In this document: in pieces, positions 51,351-63,842 of the stretch
Position numbering within the stretch: the stretch's first letter is position 1
How the letters are laid out: each line of letters opens with the position of its first letter
Source: Otis tarda
Taxonomy: Eukaryota; Chordata; Aves; Otidiformes; Otididae
Direction: 5' to 3'
NCBI GenBank assembly: GCA_026413225.1
Contig: CM048552.1
Coordinates: 201,637,553-201,701,552 of the forward strand
DNA length: 64,000 bases
Notes under the pieces: model-generated
Database searches by the model: none
What the model saw: only the letters and a program-made list of their open reading frames with translations
What the model was told of the DNA's origin: nothing
Program-made: the position numbers and the translations under genes

Positions 51351-54300
51351 ACAGCAGTGTTTCTGGAACCTGGCATGTAGCAATTAGGCATGGTATTTCT
51401 CATTTCTGCTTCAGTTTCCGTAGATCAGCTCTGTAGTAACACGTGGAATGAAATCAGTTAAGAACTCTATGGGTTTCCTCTTCGCTGCCTCGCACTTTCA
51501 CCAAGCATTAATACAGTGAGCAGAAACTATCATCAGTTCAGAACCACCACATTTTAGAACTTCTTTCCAAATTCTACTTGGAAAGTTGTAGGAGGAAATT
51601 AAGCTTCTGATAGGGTATCATGTTACGAGGTTAAGTGAGACAAAAATTTCCTCTTTTCTTCTATGCTTGACTAGTCCTTTTACAACTGGAGATTAAAAGT
51701 CGCTAAAAGCAGAGCGTTTCTCTCTGCTAGAGGGAGAAGTGGGGGCCTATGGTAGAAGCATGGTAGGAAGTAGCCTGAGGAAAAATATCACAGGCCCTGT
51801 AGAGTGATTGTGAGAAAGAGGGTAGCTCATGCTCCCTGGAGAGACTGAATTCTCTGAGCACAGGCGGATTTTGTTGTCAGACCCTGTAGTTGTTGGAATT
51901 AGAGGTGGGGAGATAGTATGAACCCCCTCTTTAGCCCTTCCTCTCACTCCAGGCTTATTAGCAATGCAGTCTCTTCTAACAGCAACATGGACCCAGCAGA
52001 CCTATAAAGGTAAATACAAAGATGAAAGAGCTTCTGCACCAAGATTAACAAGCATTAGAGCAGTATGCGGTGGTTTAAAGAGTATTAATTCTGGCTGCAA
52101 GCCTGGATGTTGTCACTGTATTAGGGCTGCTATCTCAGAAGGAGTCCCCAGGCTGCAGTACAACAATCCTGCTGGAGAATGCCAGTGGCTAAATTTCATG
52201 AAAATTTAGTGGCTTTGATGAAAGCCTCAAACATTGACAGTGCAACCTCTGCTCTGACAACCAGGTCCAAGGCTGTGAGCAGAAAGGAAGAGTTGAAGTA
52301 GGGAATCTGGATACTGAGTGTAAAGCTAGAGTCTACTGACACCGTGAGGCTCCTTTTGGGTTTATTAGAATCCCTGCTTAAAAATTAGGTTGCAAATGAA
52401 GACTGTAGATCTGTGCAAGTGAATATTACCACATCTAATTACTAGGCTTAATTTCTCCTTTGTCAACGTTGGTTAGATTAGGTGGCAGTAACAAATCACA
52501 GAGGAGATGGGCCTGAAAAGGTGGCTAAAGCCTGAAGGATCTTTCTTGCAAATAGACATTGAATCTCAAAGTCAAGGCAAATTGTAAACCAGTACAAAAA
52601 ATGAATTGAATTCTCAATATCAGTACTGGGGAGACATGGGAATGTTTTCTGGACGATAAAGACATTTCCAAGAGTATTTGCAGAGACTGCTTTGAACTCA
52701 ATACATATGCTTTAGTACCTTAAGTACTGCTCTACAAGCCAGGTCACAGGTAGACATGGTGTTCTCTGTGGATCAGAGTTCCTTTTGTAGATAAAATGAA
52801 TTAATTTTGCCCCAGACTTGACTTGTGTCTTAGTTGTGCTGTGAGAGCTGGATCTGCAACGTAAACTGCAAACGGGATGAAGTTTGAATTGGAAATACCG
52901 GTCAGGTTTTAACTCCTAAAATCATCCAGGTATGAATTTTCAATATAGTGTTCTTAAGCAAGAGATGGACAATGCTTTATTCCTTTTTCAGATTAGAAAC
53001 CATATATGAACATACAGATTGTTATTAATTTCTCCTCTTGTATTTGCCATCTTATCTACTAGTCATCATCACACTTAGTGCTTCTGTGGCACCAAAACAA
53101 GTAATTAGATAATAATTAATATAATTTAATGATTTTTTTTCCTTTCATGGAATCTAGCAGCTGAAAGGATCTAGATAAGGTTTCTATGAAAAGCTTTTGA
53201 GCATGGGAATCTCGTCATTTATCATAATTTGAGTGTGCGGAAATGTGAGCCATGGTATAGACTGGTTTTATTTTAAAATCTAGTGTATGCTTGGAAAAAG
53301 AATGCTAGAGATTAGCTGGCAGCTTGCCTGGGGCAAATCTGAAATGTAGCGATGGCAATAGAACATTTTCCATGTGATAGATAGCTACTCTCTTCAAAGG
53401 TTCATTCAATTTCCTCTCTAAGAAAAAAAACAAAACTGTGAAAACAAATAATTTTGCAGTTAAACACAGAGAATTTACAAGGACATTAAACTGATTCCAG
53501 GGGCCTGTGTTCCATATTTACAGCTCATGGTTCCCAACCACCATACGTAAGATTTTTGTGGCCGTATATTTAGGACTGGTAATCAGCTGGTGATTGCCCA
53601 AACAGTCCTGTTTCAACTAAATAAAAAGGAACACATAGGGTGTAACATGTTAAAAGAATCTGACTGCGTGTTCCAAATAAAAAGTAGCTTGGTTAAACTG
53701 CATTTAATATCTATTCCAGGAATGATACTCCAGACTATGAGAAGTTGTCTTTAAAGAACATATAATCTCTGATGTTATGAAACTGCATTTCTTTCTTTTG
53801 TTTTCTTTTTCCAAAAGTATGTATTCCTTTTGTAAATCTCAGTTGAGTAAACTCAAATTATTTGACCCAGTTTGTGATGCTACAGTGATATAAATAAATG
53901 ACAACATGGTTTCCACAGCCTGAGTACTACTGACGTGGCAGTGCAGGGCTCAGTGTATTAGACATCTGGAAATAACAGAACAGTACAACCAAAGGCATTT
54001 TACTTTCCACTTGGACAATCCTTAATCAGACAGTAAAATATCTTCTAAACTATTAGATTACTTTTTTTTTTTTTTTAACTGTAGATTCTGGCATGTATGA
54101 AAAACTTTTATTCAGGCTTGTTTCATTAACGTGAAAAAACATTTTGGCTTTATTACTGGTCTCTGTTATGGAACACATTTATAAAAAAATACTCTAACAC
54201 CACTTTGTATTGATGCTTCACTACAAAATACATAGCATGGTTATGTGCATCGTACAGTACTCCGAGTTGCAAGTAGGAAACTTTGATGCACAGCTTGACT

Positions 54301-55168
54301 CTAAATTTTGGTTGGTTACATGCAACAGTTTCCGTAAGTCTTCCCAGTTATTTAAGGATCACTAATATAACGCACAATTGACATGCAATTATTTAAACTA
54401 TCATCTCAAGAACTCTTGCTTGGAATCTACTATGTTGGATGTTCTGCAAACGGTGGCAGCACGATCATTGAAATGAAGGTGCTACAACCTGAAAAGCATG
54501 ATGACATTCTGATGCATGCCTGCAGTGGATTAAAGCAGAGCGCACTGCTCCACTGCCAGCACACAAGGTGATACGAAATACCAAGCTATATGGAGAAGCT
54601 TCTGAGACTGAAGGAATATCTGCTTTTCCCTCCTTCCCCTCTGATACATAAAAGATAGAACAGTAAAGCACTAACTGCAGTAACATGGTAAAGTTCTCTT
54701 CAGCCTCACCCTAATCTCTGTAGATTCCCTTGAACAGAATCTGAGATGGTTTTAATAGAAATATTAGCTCGCTGGAATGCAGAGCTCAGCATGAACTCAA
54801 CATTGGAGTGAGCAAGGAAGGAAGAATGAAAGGTGAAATGAGACTGGGCCTGTAGTTTAACTTGTACGTGGCTGCATTTTGAAGACAAGAAAGAAGTAAC
54901 GGCAGATGATTAAAATTCAAGATCTCCCCATGGCTGCTTGTTTTGAAATGTCCAAGCCCACAATTATTTTCATGAAAGTTCTAACTACCAGTTACATGTA
55001 GTACGTCATGTAAATGCCCACAGTTTCACCTGGAAACTTTGTTCAGTGACTGGAATGTGCAGAGCTGATTAGTTTTACAGCTTGCTTAAAGTGTACCACC
55101 TAAGCCCATAGGTAGCCTAATAAGCATGGGCTCTCAGTCTTCCTGACCAAGGTTGCTGGATGATCCTT

Positions 55169-55198
55169 AGGCCCCCCCTCACTAACAAAACCACGACA
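55169..55198 (-). mobile_element. 30-bp fragment of the solo-LTR 5' terminus
   Basis: On the minus strand, TGTCGTGGTTTTGTTAGTGA followed by a G-run and CCT is the first 30 bp of the LTR family seen at 13980. Nothing further of the LTR follows, so this is a severely deleted copy. Confidence 0.7.
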
Positions 55199-55646
55199 TC
55201 CGGTAAAAGAGAGACAGTCCTGACTTGTCCTGACCTTCAGAGCAAATTGTGATCCTGTTTTGTACAAGTCATCCAGAAATACCAGTCCAAACAGGTACTG
55301 TCTTTTATCAGCCTTTACCTTTAATAGAAACCTGAACAGGTACTAGTAGCTCCTCGTACCTCTTGTGGTCAGACAATCCTGCTGGGTCTGTTCAAGGGAC
55401 CAGAGTCCATTCAGGCTTATATAAAACCAGGAGAAAAAGCTTATGTCCTTTAGAAGATTTGTGTATGTGTGCACATGGCATTGTATATATTTTGATGCTT
55501 TAACACGTATTTTCTGGGAACCTTCACTATAGCCCTTATTCTCTCTCATCTGTTTTAGCTGATCTAGTTACATTTTGTCACGGTGTCTGTAAAAATATAT
55601 AGACAGAGGTTTTCATTATATGGGGTTATAAAACTAGGTAAAGTTC

Positions 55647-56440
55647 ACAGAACCATAGATAACCTCTGGAGCTCATCTAGTCCAGCTCCCTGCTAACAGC
55701 ACATCTAATTAGAACAGATTGCTCAGAGACTCTTCGACTCTTGAACATGTACAAATATGAAGATCCCACGACCTCTCTGGGCTACATGTTCCAGTATTTC
55801 ACCACTCTCATGGTGATTTTTTTTTTCCTAATATCTGACTGGAATTCCCCATGCTCCATCTTGTGTCTGCTTCCTATTGTCCTATCCTGACTGACTCTGA
55901 TTACTTGTGTATATCTGAACTGGACTAAGTGATCCCTAACTCTCTCTTCCTCTACTGTGGGTCCTGCTCCACTCCCACAGACTCTGCTAGTAGGCCTCGG
56001 TGACTAGGGAAGCCTGAAGACAAGCCTTACCAGTGAAAACTGAGGCAAAACAGGCACCGTCCTTTCTTATCTCCCTAGTCAGGAGGTCCCCTGTCCCCTT
56101 GAGCAATGGATCCACATTCTCCACACCTTTTCTGTTGCTGTCAATGTAATTATAAAACCCTTTCCTGTTGCCCTTCACCTCCCTTGCTCTTTTCACCACC
56201 GGCTGAGCTTTGGCTTTGCAAAGTCTTACTCTGACATGTGCAGGCAACATCTTTGTGCTCCTCTCAAATAGCCCGTTGCTGCTTCCACCTTCTGGGTACT
56301 TGGTGTCCAAGCTCACTCAGAAGCTCCATGTTCATCCATGCTAGCCTTCTGCCATGCCTTCCTGATGTCCTGTACTTTGGAATGGATAAGCATATGTATG
56401 CATTTTGGGGTGTTTATCTAGATTCTAAAGCTCTCTGATG
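55647..56440 (-). mobile_element. Internally deleted CR1 LINE
   Basis: On the minus strand the part at 56316-55987 reads REVKGNRKGFYNYIDSNRKG, NVDPLLKGTGDLLTREI and FASVFTGKACLQ, the CR1 ORF2 linker between endonuclease and reverse transcriptase. The part at 55960-55647 is a degraded CR1 3' end (tail near AGAACCATAGA). The reverse-transcriptase core is missing between them, so this is one element with a large deletion or two adjacent copies. Confidence 0.82.
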
Positions 56441-57196
56441 ATAATTTTTCTTATTTTGTGGGGGTTTTTTTATAGCAATTATTACAACCGAGCAGGGACC
56501 ATTACTACATTTTGCCTACAAGAACTCTGCTTTTCTAAGACTTGATTACTCCCCTTTCTGGAGAAAAATCTGACTCCGCATAGTATATACTAAGTCTTTG
56601 ATTAAAATCTTCCAAGTTCATTGCAGTGCAATTATTTGTTACAAAAGCGGTGACATCACATCATCCCGTTTACAGAACTGCAGACCAACAGCAAAAAATA
56701 AGATAGTTTTTCTTTGTAAAGTCAAGTTTGTGCAACAAGACTCTAATGTGTAGGGAAATAAATACATGCGAGCTTTACCTGTCATCATTGTAAATGGAAT
56801 GACTTTGCCAGGACTGAAACAGAAGGATAGGATTGTTCTCTTCATATTTAAACAAAAAAGAATCTTAGAACTTCTTCATATAATTTTACTTTTCCCTACT
56901 TCCACAGTTGAAAGGTGACTGAAGAGTAATGTGACAATGTAAAAAAAAATAAGCCTTTACCATAGAAAATATCCACCTTGTAAAAATTAGGCCTTTCAAA
57001 TAACTACTAATATCGCAGTGTGGGGATTCTTTTTTCTTAATCTCTGCCTATACTAGGCACATAAGGTAGGATCCAGTGTCCACAGTGTAGACCCAGATGC
57101 ACTTGAAATTCAGCTGCCTAGTCCTGAGCAATGACAATGACACTTGTTTTTTTTGGGTACTGTTTCAACTTCTGATAAAAGAAACGAACAGAGATC

Positions 57197-57400
57197 ACAG
57201 AATTACATAGTCATTGAGACTGGAAGGGGATTCTTGAGATCACTCAAGTGATACTCAAGCAGATTCACCTAGAGCAGGTTGTCCAGGACCATCTCCTGTT
57301 GTGTTTTGAGTATCTCCACAGATGGAGACTCCATAAACTCTCTGAGCAACCTCCTCTAGTGTTCAACCACCATGAAAGTAAAAAACTGGTTCCCATTTTC
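57197..57400 (-). mobile_element. Old CR1 3'-end fragment
   Basis: The plus strand shows ACAGAATTACATAGTCATTG, GACTGGAAGGGGATTCT, AGCAGGTTGTCCAGGACCAT and a damaged CTCCACAGATGGAGACTCC block. This is the reverse complement of a diverged CR1 3' region. Confidence 0.8.
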
Positions 57401-59244
57401 CAGAGATCCACCATTTGAAGTCCTCCAGAGAGAGTTTCAATGCTTTATTCCCTTCATTGGCTATACAGGAAAAAACCCAGAAATTTTAGTGCCTCCATTC
57501 ACTCAGGATCCTAACTCCTCCTCTTTTGTGAGGATACATTTGGATTTTATTAAAAAAAAAAAAAAAGAAGATAATAGCAGTGGAAATGCTCCCTGTTTGC
57601 CTAACAACTTACCGTTTTCAGTGTCTGCAATACTTTGTCATGAAGTAGGAGTTTAGATCAACTTCAAGTTTAGGGTTTGTATCAGATCACCTGTATGCAG
57701 GAGGTACTTTGGCTATAAGCTCTAGGGCAACCTTTTTCTGGAATTGGCCACTGAACAGTCATGAATATAAGAGTCAAGGGACGAGGTAGAGATTGTTTTC
57801 AGTAAGAAACTAGTCTAGTAGATAACACATTGTTCTGCTGGACTTCTGGATGAAGATTGCCTAAAATTAGATGTGCTATTTCATGGGTGCCTGCTCTAAC
57901 CACTGATCTGTTAGGCAGAGGATAGTTGTCACTGGGACAAGCCATGACATGACAAAAATGCTTGGATGAATCTTTTAAAAATATAGCAGAAAACAATATT
58001 CTCTGAGCTGGCACTACAACACAGCTGGATTTTGAGAAATACAATTCCAAACCGCAATAGATGATTTCACTCCCAGTGATAGAATTAGGTTTTGTAACAC
58101 CATGTCTAACCAAAAGCAAAAAGAGTGAACTCAAACTACGTGTTCCCAATAGAGAAAAAGTGTAATTTGCTTCTGATGGTACGACAAGAGTATTACAGGT
58201 AATGAATCAGTTACTGAATCACTGTTCAAACTTAAGGAGAGATTTATGTGCATAAGAAGTTCTAGTATGCAACATTCCCACGGTGGTAGTTGGAATGTCA
58301 AACAAGAAGGTTGATAGATGGGTGAGGGACCTAATTACAGAATTCCCAGAGATGAAGGATATTCAATAGTAAGACTATAAAGATGACATTGGGACAATAA
58401 AAAATACACTTGTGTTAGAACATGTGGGGAAAAAAAGAAAAGAGAACATTGCCAACATTGCCAATTGTCCCTGCTTATAAATGCTTTTAAAACTTGAAGA
58501 GACTCCAGTGCATAAAGGAGAAAGTTCAAAGTTATACTGCTTCAGCAGTCATTTAGAAAACAAGAGGCTCTGCACCTCTCTTAATGGCCCTGACAAACTG
58601 CTTCCAACTCCTGTGATGTACATGAGATTGATGTGACAAAGAAGGTGAGAAGGAACGCTATCTGCTAGCATTCTACCAGTCTGAATCAAGATATGAATAC
58701 TGTGAAAAAAACTAACCTAGGTATCATGGAATACTCTGACATGATTTTTGAGAAATGAGGCTTATTTTCTGTTGACTCTGTAGTTCATAATATTCAGATG
58801 TGTAACACAGTCCCAGGCAAGTACATTTTGAAAGGCAGATAACATGTGCTTTGAACTTGCTAGATACTGCAAACTAGACTTTAGGTAGAAACCACAAATG
58901 TTTAATGACATCCTCTTTTCTTGGCAGGATTATTTCCATTACTGAAGGCATGCTCCAGTTGCAGATAAAGTGCGTGGCACTTGTCTTCTCTTTGAATTGT
59001 TTAGAAATTTAAGAGGAGACTCCAATAAAAAATAAAGGTTGAAGTTGTGTTGCAATGGAAAAAATAATTGCATAGAATACAGCCCCGAGTGACTAGTCCT
59101 GATCATTTCTTCATGTTTAAAAGCAACTTTCAGGAGAAATATGCTAAAGGTAAAAGAACACATCACTACTACAAAGCCTACCAAAGAGTTCATGAGACCA
59201 ACAAATAATGTGGAATCATAGAATCATTAGGTACAAATGATGTG

Positions 59245-59835
59245 CTTGCATCTTGAACACGGCATGCAGCTGTGGCCACTCCACCTATGAAGGGCCACAG
59301 CTGGATAAGAAGAAGTAGAAAGAAGCGTGGCAAGAATGACTAACATGTTAGGTAAACTAGAGGGAAAGAAACTCTCTAGGTTAGAAAAACAAGGGAGATC
59401 TGTGATTCACTGTTAATGTCATGGAGAAGATGAATCCTTGCTCATTGTTAGTTAAGGGGCTCCCAGTGTAATCTGCAAGCAGCTGGCTTGATACAAACAG
59501 AGGAAATATTTGTCATATATGTGATTAAATTATAGAGGTCATTGCCGTCATATATTGAGGTCATTGCCATCATATATTGGACTCATTGCCATCATGTATT
59601 ATGAAGGCAAAAAATACAAGTGTGCTCAACAAGGGACAAGACATAATCATGACTCTTTAGGCACTGTTAAATATGATGCAAACTCTAAATGTAAGATCCA
59701 GTTCAGGAAGTTCCTAAACATCAAACTTCCAGAAGGTGGGAAAGTATGAGAAAGAAGTCACTCTTTAACTGCTCTCATCTCACACTGATTCCGGGTTCAT
59801 GTGAAACATCCACTGCAGGCCAAGTCTAAAACGTG
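59245..59835 (+). mobile_element. Ancient, highly diverged CR1-like LINE
   Basis: Relics of an old amniote CR1 are visible in order: CTTGAACACGGCATGCAGCTG, then GAGGAAATATTTGTCATATA, GATTAAATTATAG, CTCATTGCCATCATG, GTTCCTAAACATCAAACTTC and CAGAAGGTGGGAAAGTATGA. The order matches the reverse-transcriptase end and 3' UTR of older CR1 families. An internal tandem triplication lies at 59535-59602. Confidence 0.7.
59535..59602 (+). repeat. Three tandem 22-bp units within an old CR1
   Basis: The units are GGTCATTGCCGTCATATATTGA, then GGTCATTGCCATCATATATTGG written with two changes, then ACTCATTGCCATCATGTATT. The last unit matches the CR1 context best, so the first two are probably duplications of it. 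Confidence 0.8.
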
Positions 59836-62425
59836 ATATGAAGCTGGGTAGGTCTCTGAGCTGTGCTTGGGGTCTGGTGCTCCACGCATAATAAGAGTGA
59901 TGGATTTTCTATCTTGCAGTGAGGGAAAGACCTCTTTTTAACATAGAAGAATCAAATTCCAAAAGGAGAGGTAGGCAGCAATGCTGCCAGGCACTTCTGT
60001 GGAATAAGTGAAATTCCTGACTTGAAAGTATCAAGAATAAGTAAGATACTGTGGACATAAGAAGAACACATACTGTGAGGGAGAAGGCAGAGAAAGAGAA
60101 AACTGATAGCTTTTTTTTTCTCTGAAACCAATGAAGATAGAGAGAGTGGCGAGGTAACTGTGCATACTGAGCAATTTATAATGAAATGTGCAGGTAAGAC
60201 ACCAAAGTAAGCAAATCACCTCATTTTGTGGCTTGACTGAAAGAGGTCCGGGAAGGCTATGGTGGAAGGTCCTTGTCTGACAGAAATAAAAATAAAGCCA
60301 CTGTGTAAAGCTGGCGTTCAGCAGTGACAGGCAATTGCAGTGGATAAGGAAGTTTTGATGTGTGGGTCCTTTTCCTTGTGGGCAAAAAGAATGAATTCAC
60401 TAAGAAATGAGATAAAATAAGCACACATTAATTACATCTGGAGACTGTGTAAGAAAAAATGTTAGAATTTTTCCAATATTAAACCAGAACAAAATAATTA
60501 CTTTTTACTCAAAACAGTGCTCTGACCAGGTTAGACCTATAACTTTATTTTAGTCTTTTACTGCATAAAAATTATTTAGGAAATAGTAGGACAGTTCTTT
60601 TGAGCGGCTGCTCCCCCCATACAAATAACAACAGGTAGCATTTTTTACACTTAGCTTTAATTAGGTTAGCAGGAAATAAGATGACTTGGAAAGCACTGCA
60701 GATAAGAAGTTGCAGAAGAGAAGTAAGCCAATACTTTCCACATGCAAAAGTCAGAAAGCTAGCCTTGAGTTTTCTAAACTTAAGGCATATCTCAGGACAG
60801 GATAATACTGTTTATAGCTCATGACTCTGTACAGAACAAGATTATTCTGTTAGCGATAAATCAGTAAAATAAGGAATCTGCATCAGAGTGGTGCTCCCCC
60901 AGCACTGAACCTGTGCTTATGCAGAGGTTTCCATCTGCAGGTGCCCCAAAGTCCTTGTAGCTTAGTTTCTGAGTTTGTGAACAGTGCTCAGGCTTAACAA
61001 AAACCACCTTGAGCAGACAAAATTTTATGCTGGCCACTGGGAAAAAAAAAAAAAGAAAAGAAAAAAAAAGTGTTTATATTCTAACATGCTGAGTCTTTTA
61101 ACTTGGGAGTGTAGTTACTCAGTGCTCCCCTGAGCATCTCATCAGTGAAAGGCATGCTCACCAAAAGCTTGAGCCAGACCTTAAATGGCTCTGAGGAAAG
61201 CAGAATTGTCTCTATTGATTACACAGGGAGCAAAGGAAACCTGCGCTTCTTACCTGAGCTCCCCTGGAGTGTGCCTGGAGCTCAGCAGGACAAATCAAAT
61301 CCTGACTGCATGGAAACCTTTAGAAAGGGATTAATTTGCCTATACAGAGGCATCAGAGCCCTTGGAAATGTCCTGGCACATCGAGGTGTTTCACACACAC
61401 CCCATGGGAAACACTGGCTGCTGTGGAGGGGCAGCGAAAGCTGGATGGGATATCCAAGGACACCTCAGAGGTCTTGAGAGGCCTGAAACCTTCCCAACAG
61501 GAGAGGTCTGGCTGTCTGCAATGAAAGAAAAGAGGTTAGAAATCACTTTGACTGTGACATCTTGGCAGGGCAGGCCAGTATAAACCAGGTCTCCATGGGA
61601 GTGAAACCGTGCCTGCCCCTGCACTCGTACGAGATACACACTGCTGTTATCTGTGGTCTCCTTTAATCTCCGCGGTGGCGGTTCATACCAGAAACGCTGC
61701 CATAGATGTATTTGGTGTTGTGACTGGAGATGAGCTTCCAGCTGGGAAACGGCACTGAGCCGTACGTAACCAAGGAGCTACCGAGATGTTGCATGTACAC
61801 CAATAGTACTTTTGACTTAGATCCTTTCTAAATGCAGCCACTGCAACTGGGTTTATATTTGCTACACTTAAACCTGAAGAATAGGAGCTATTTTACAGTT
61901 ACAATCAGTGAATCGGAAACATTTCTGGTGACTTTAGTTTTGTTTTGCACTGCTCCCTCTGGAGCACGCCCTGCAGGAGCCCCATTACCGACCCAGAAGC
62001 CAGCAGGGATAATCCATAGGGATGGGAGAGCTGCCTCGTGGGATTTCTGTTCGCATGGCTGTACAAAGAATGGAAGCTATTTACAAAATGGTAGTGGAAA
62101 CAGGCACACCCATTTCCAGGCTGGGTATCGATCTGCCATGTGCTCTAATCTATAAGGACAGGCTGCACTTCATTTTGCAGCTCATTGTAAAACGAGTTGA
62201 AATTGAGGAAAGAAAGGCATCCTTAGCTTTCAGTGGACGTAGGTTTTGCTAACATGTTCTATATTCATCGACCAGAAATTAAGTTCTTACTTTACGACAT
62301 GCTCTAACAAATCCTTCTTATACAGAACAGTACAAACATCACTGTGTTGGGCAGCATTTCATAAAGATGTAACTCATATAAAGAGGGAAATAGTCTCTTC
62401 ATTAAAGAAAACTCTCTTGCTCCAT

Positions 62426-62684
62426 AGAATCATAGAATGGCTTAGGTCGGAAGGGACCTTTTAAAGGTCATTTAGTCCAACCCCACTGCAAGGAACAGGG
62501 ACATCTCCAACCAGATCAGGTTGCTCAGAGCCTCGTCCAACCTGGCCTTGAATGTTTCCAGGGATGGGGCACCCACCACCTCTCTGGGCAACCTGTGCCA
62601 GTGATCTACCACCCTCACTGTAAGAAATGTCTTACTTACGTCTAATCTAAATCTATCTCCTTCTTGTTTAAAACCATGATTTAA
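62426..62684 (-). mobile_element. CR1 LINE 3' fragment
   Basis: It starts with the reversed tail ATAGAATCATAGAATGGCTT and extends through CCAACCAGATCAGGTTGCTC to the [16 protein letters not shown] coding block on the minus strand. It is a standard 5'-truncated copy. Confidence 0.94.
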
Positions 62685-62695
62685 AATTCTAGCTT

Positions 62696-62715
62696 TGTGT
62701 GTGTGTGTGTGTGTG
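62696..62715. repeat. (GT)n microsatellite
   Basis: About ten GT units directly follow the 5' side of the CR1 copy. Confidence 0.9.
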
Positions 62716-63380
62716 CTCAGGTGTGTGTAGAGGTCACACATGTGCAGGCATACCCAGGTGTGTATTCCTAATGCAGTTCTCAGTGACAGAGAAGTCTGGT
62801 AAGACCAGTATAAAATGGGCTTGCACGCATTTATTTGTTTTCCATGTGCTTTTCTCCATTGCCTCAGCTTTTCCCCAGCCTCATATAGTCTGACATTTTT
62901 GTTTTTTATTTTTGCAGAAGGCTGTCCTTGGCAGGTGCCTTCCAGACAAGTCTGTGTTACAAAAACAAGCCCTCAGAAGCAAATACCAGGCTCAGCTTTG
63001 AGGCCAGCAAAACTTTGTTATAAAAAACATTTGAAACTTTACAGTTTTTTTTTCCAGGTACGGCTCCTCCTTCTGTCAACTACAGAGGACTGCCAAGTGC
63101 TTAAATTCCACTCGATTTCCAATCGCAGGAGCGTGACGGGGGTACGGCCCGCCTGCTCTTGACCCGGCAGTTTCAAGTCAGAACAGGCGGGGTGGCCCGG
63201 CTCGAGTGGCGACGCCGGGGCGGCCGCTTCCCGCCAACTGCGCGGCTCGGCCTCTGGGGCCGAACCCCTGGGAAACCGGGGACCCCCGGCAGGCCCCGAG
63301 TGCTCGGTGGGGACCCGCGAGGCGCGCTCCCTCACGCCCTGTCGGGACCGCGCTGCTGGGGCCGGCGGCGGGGGGGCCTG

Positions 63381-63394
63381 GTTGCCTTGGTAAC
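63381..63394 (+). promoter_or_regulatory. RFX X-box, GTTGCCTTGGTAAC
   Basis: Two half-sites GTTGCC and GGTAAC face each other across TT, one base from a perfect palindrome, matching the RFX consensus GTNRCC-N(0-3)-RGYAAC. It is centred in the CpG island, where functional X-boxes of ciliary genes normally lie. Confidence 0.75.
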
Positions 63395-63403
63395 GCGGGA
63401 TGG

Positions 63404-63417
63404 GCGCTAGAGGGCGC
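63404..63417 (+). promoter_or_regulatory. CTCF-like motif 1
   Basis: GCGCTAGAGGGCGC fits the CTCF core CCASYAGRKGGCRS with two mismatches in the first three bases and a perfect YAGRKGGC core. Confidence 0.6.
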
Positions 63418-63436
63418 TGCGATTGCGCGGAGGCGG

Positions 63437-63450
63437 CCGGCAGGGGGCGC
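63437..63450 (+). promoter_or_regulatory. CTCF-like motif 2
   Basis: CCGGCAGGGGGCGC fits the CTCF core with one mismatch. It has the same orientation as motif 1, 33 bp downstream. Confidence 0.68.
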
Positions 63451-63683
63451 CAAAGGGCCAGCCAGGCGCTGCGCCACCTCCTCCCCCGCGGCCGGAGCGC
63501 AGCGGCGGGGCCGGACCCGGCAGCTCCGCACCCCCGGGACGGGAGCAGCGCCGCCCCCCGCTTCACACAGCCGGGTCCTGCGGTGCCGGCACCTCCCTGG
63601 GGAGGAGCTGACCCGCCGGGGTGAGGAGGCAGCTCTCTCGGGGAGGCAGGCATCCCTTGTTCTGCTTTCCTAGAAATGTTTCT

Positions 63684-63842
63684 TTTTATTTATTTTATTT
63701 TATTTTATTTTATTTTATTTTATTTTATTTTATTTTATTTTATTTTATTTTATTTTATTTTATATTTTATTTTGTTTTGTTTGATCTTGTTTTGCTTTGT
63801 TTTATTTTATCTTGTTTTGCTTTGTTTAATTTTGTTTTATTT
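63684..63842. repeat. (TTTTA)n microsatellite, decaying into TTTTG/TTTGC variants
   Basis: About sixteen uninterrupted TTTTA units (63684-63762) are followed by some 80 bp of TTTTG, TTTGC and TTTTA variants. Confidence 0.95.

Larger units (their letters stand above)
51351..63099. other. Intergenic region downstream of ANGPTL5
   Basis: No coding exon was recognised. It contains CR1 copies at 55.6-56.4, 57.2, 59.2-59.8 and 62.4-62.7 kb, a 30-bp LTR end at 55169-55198 and short microsatellites. The segment 60.9-62.3 kb is somewhat GC-richer with several open frames of 60-110 codons, but none looks conserved. Confidence 0.65.
63100..63650. promoter_or_regulatory. CpG island with X-box and CTCF-like motifs; probable promoter
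   Basis: A strongly CpG-rich block about 12 kb beyond ANGPTL5. It contains an RFX X-box (63381-63394), two CTCF-like motifs and a plus-strand donor-like CCGGG|GTGAGG at 63621. Long open frames on both strands are GC-driven and show no known protein. In human the neighbour on this side of ANGPTL5 is TRPC6, with its 5' end facing ANGPTL5's 3' end, so this could be a TRPC6-side promoter or a non-coding RNA start. No TRPC6 coding sequence is visible. Confidence 0.65.

Noticed and set aside
57799-58149. 116-codon minus-strand open frame
   Set aside because: No family resemblance, and its length is not unusual for an 11.7-kb non-coding stretch.
61145-61477. 110-codon open frame in the intergenic region
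   Set aside because: No recognisable domain, no splice context and overlapping frames of similar length on both strands.
63039-63653. 204-codon minus-strand frame and overlapping plus-strand frames of 155 and 83 codons
   Set aside because: All are Gly/Ala/Pro/Arg-rich products of CpG-island composition. No known domain or TRPC6 N-terminus is recognisable.
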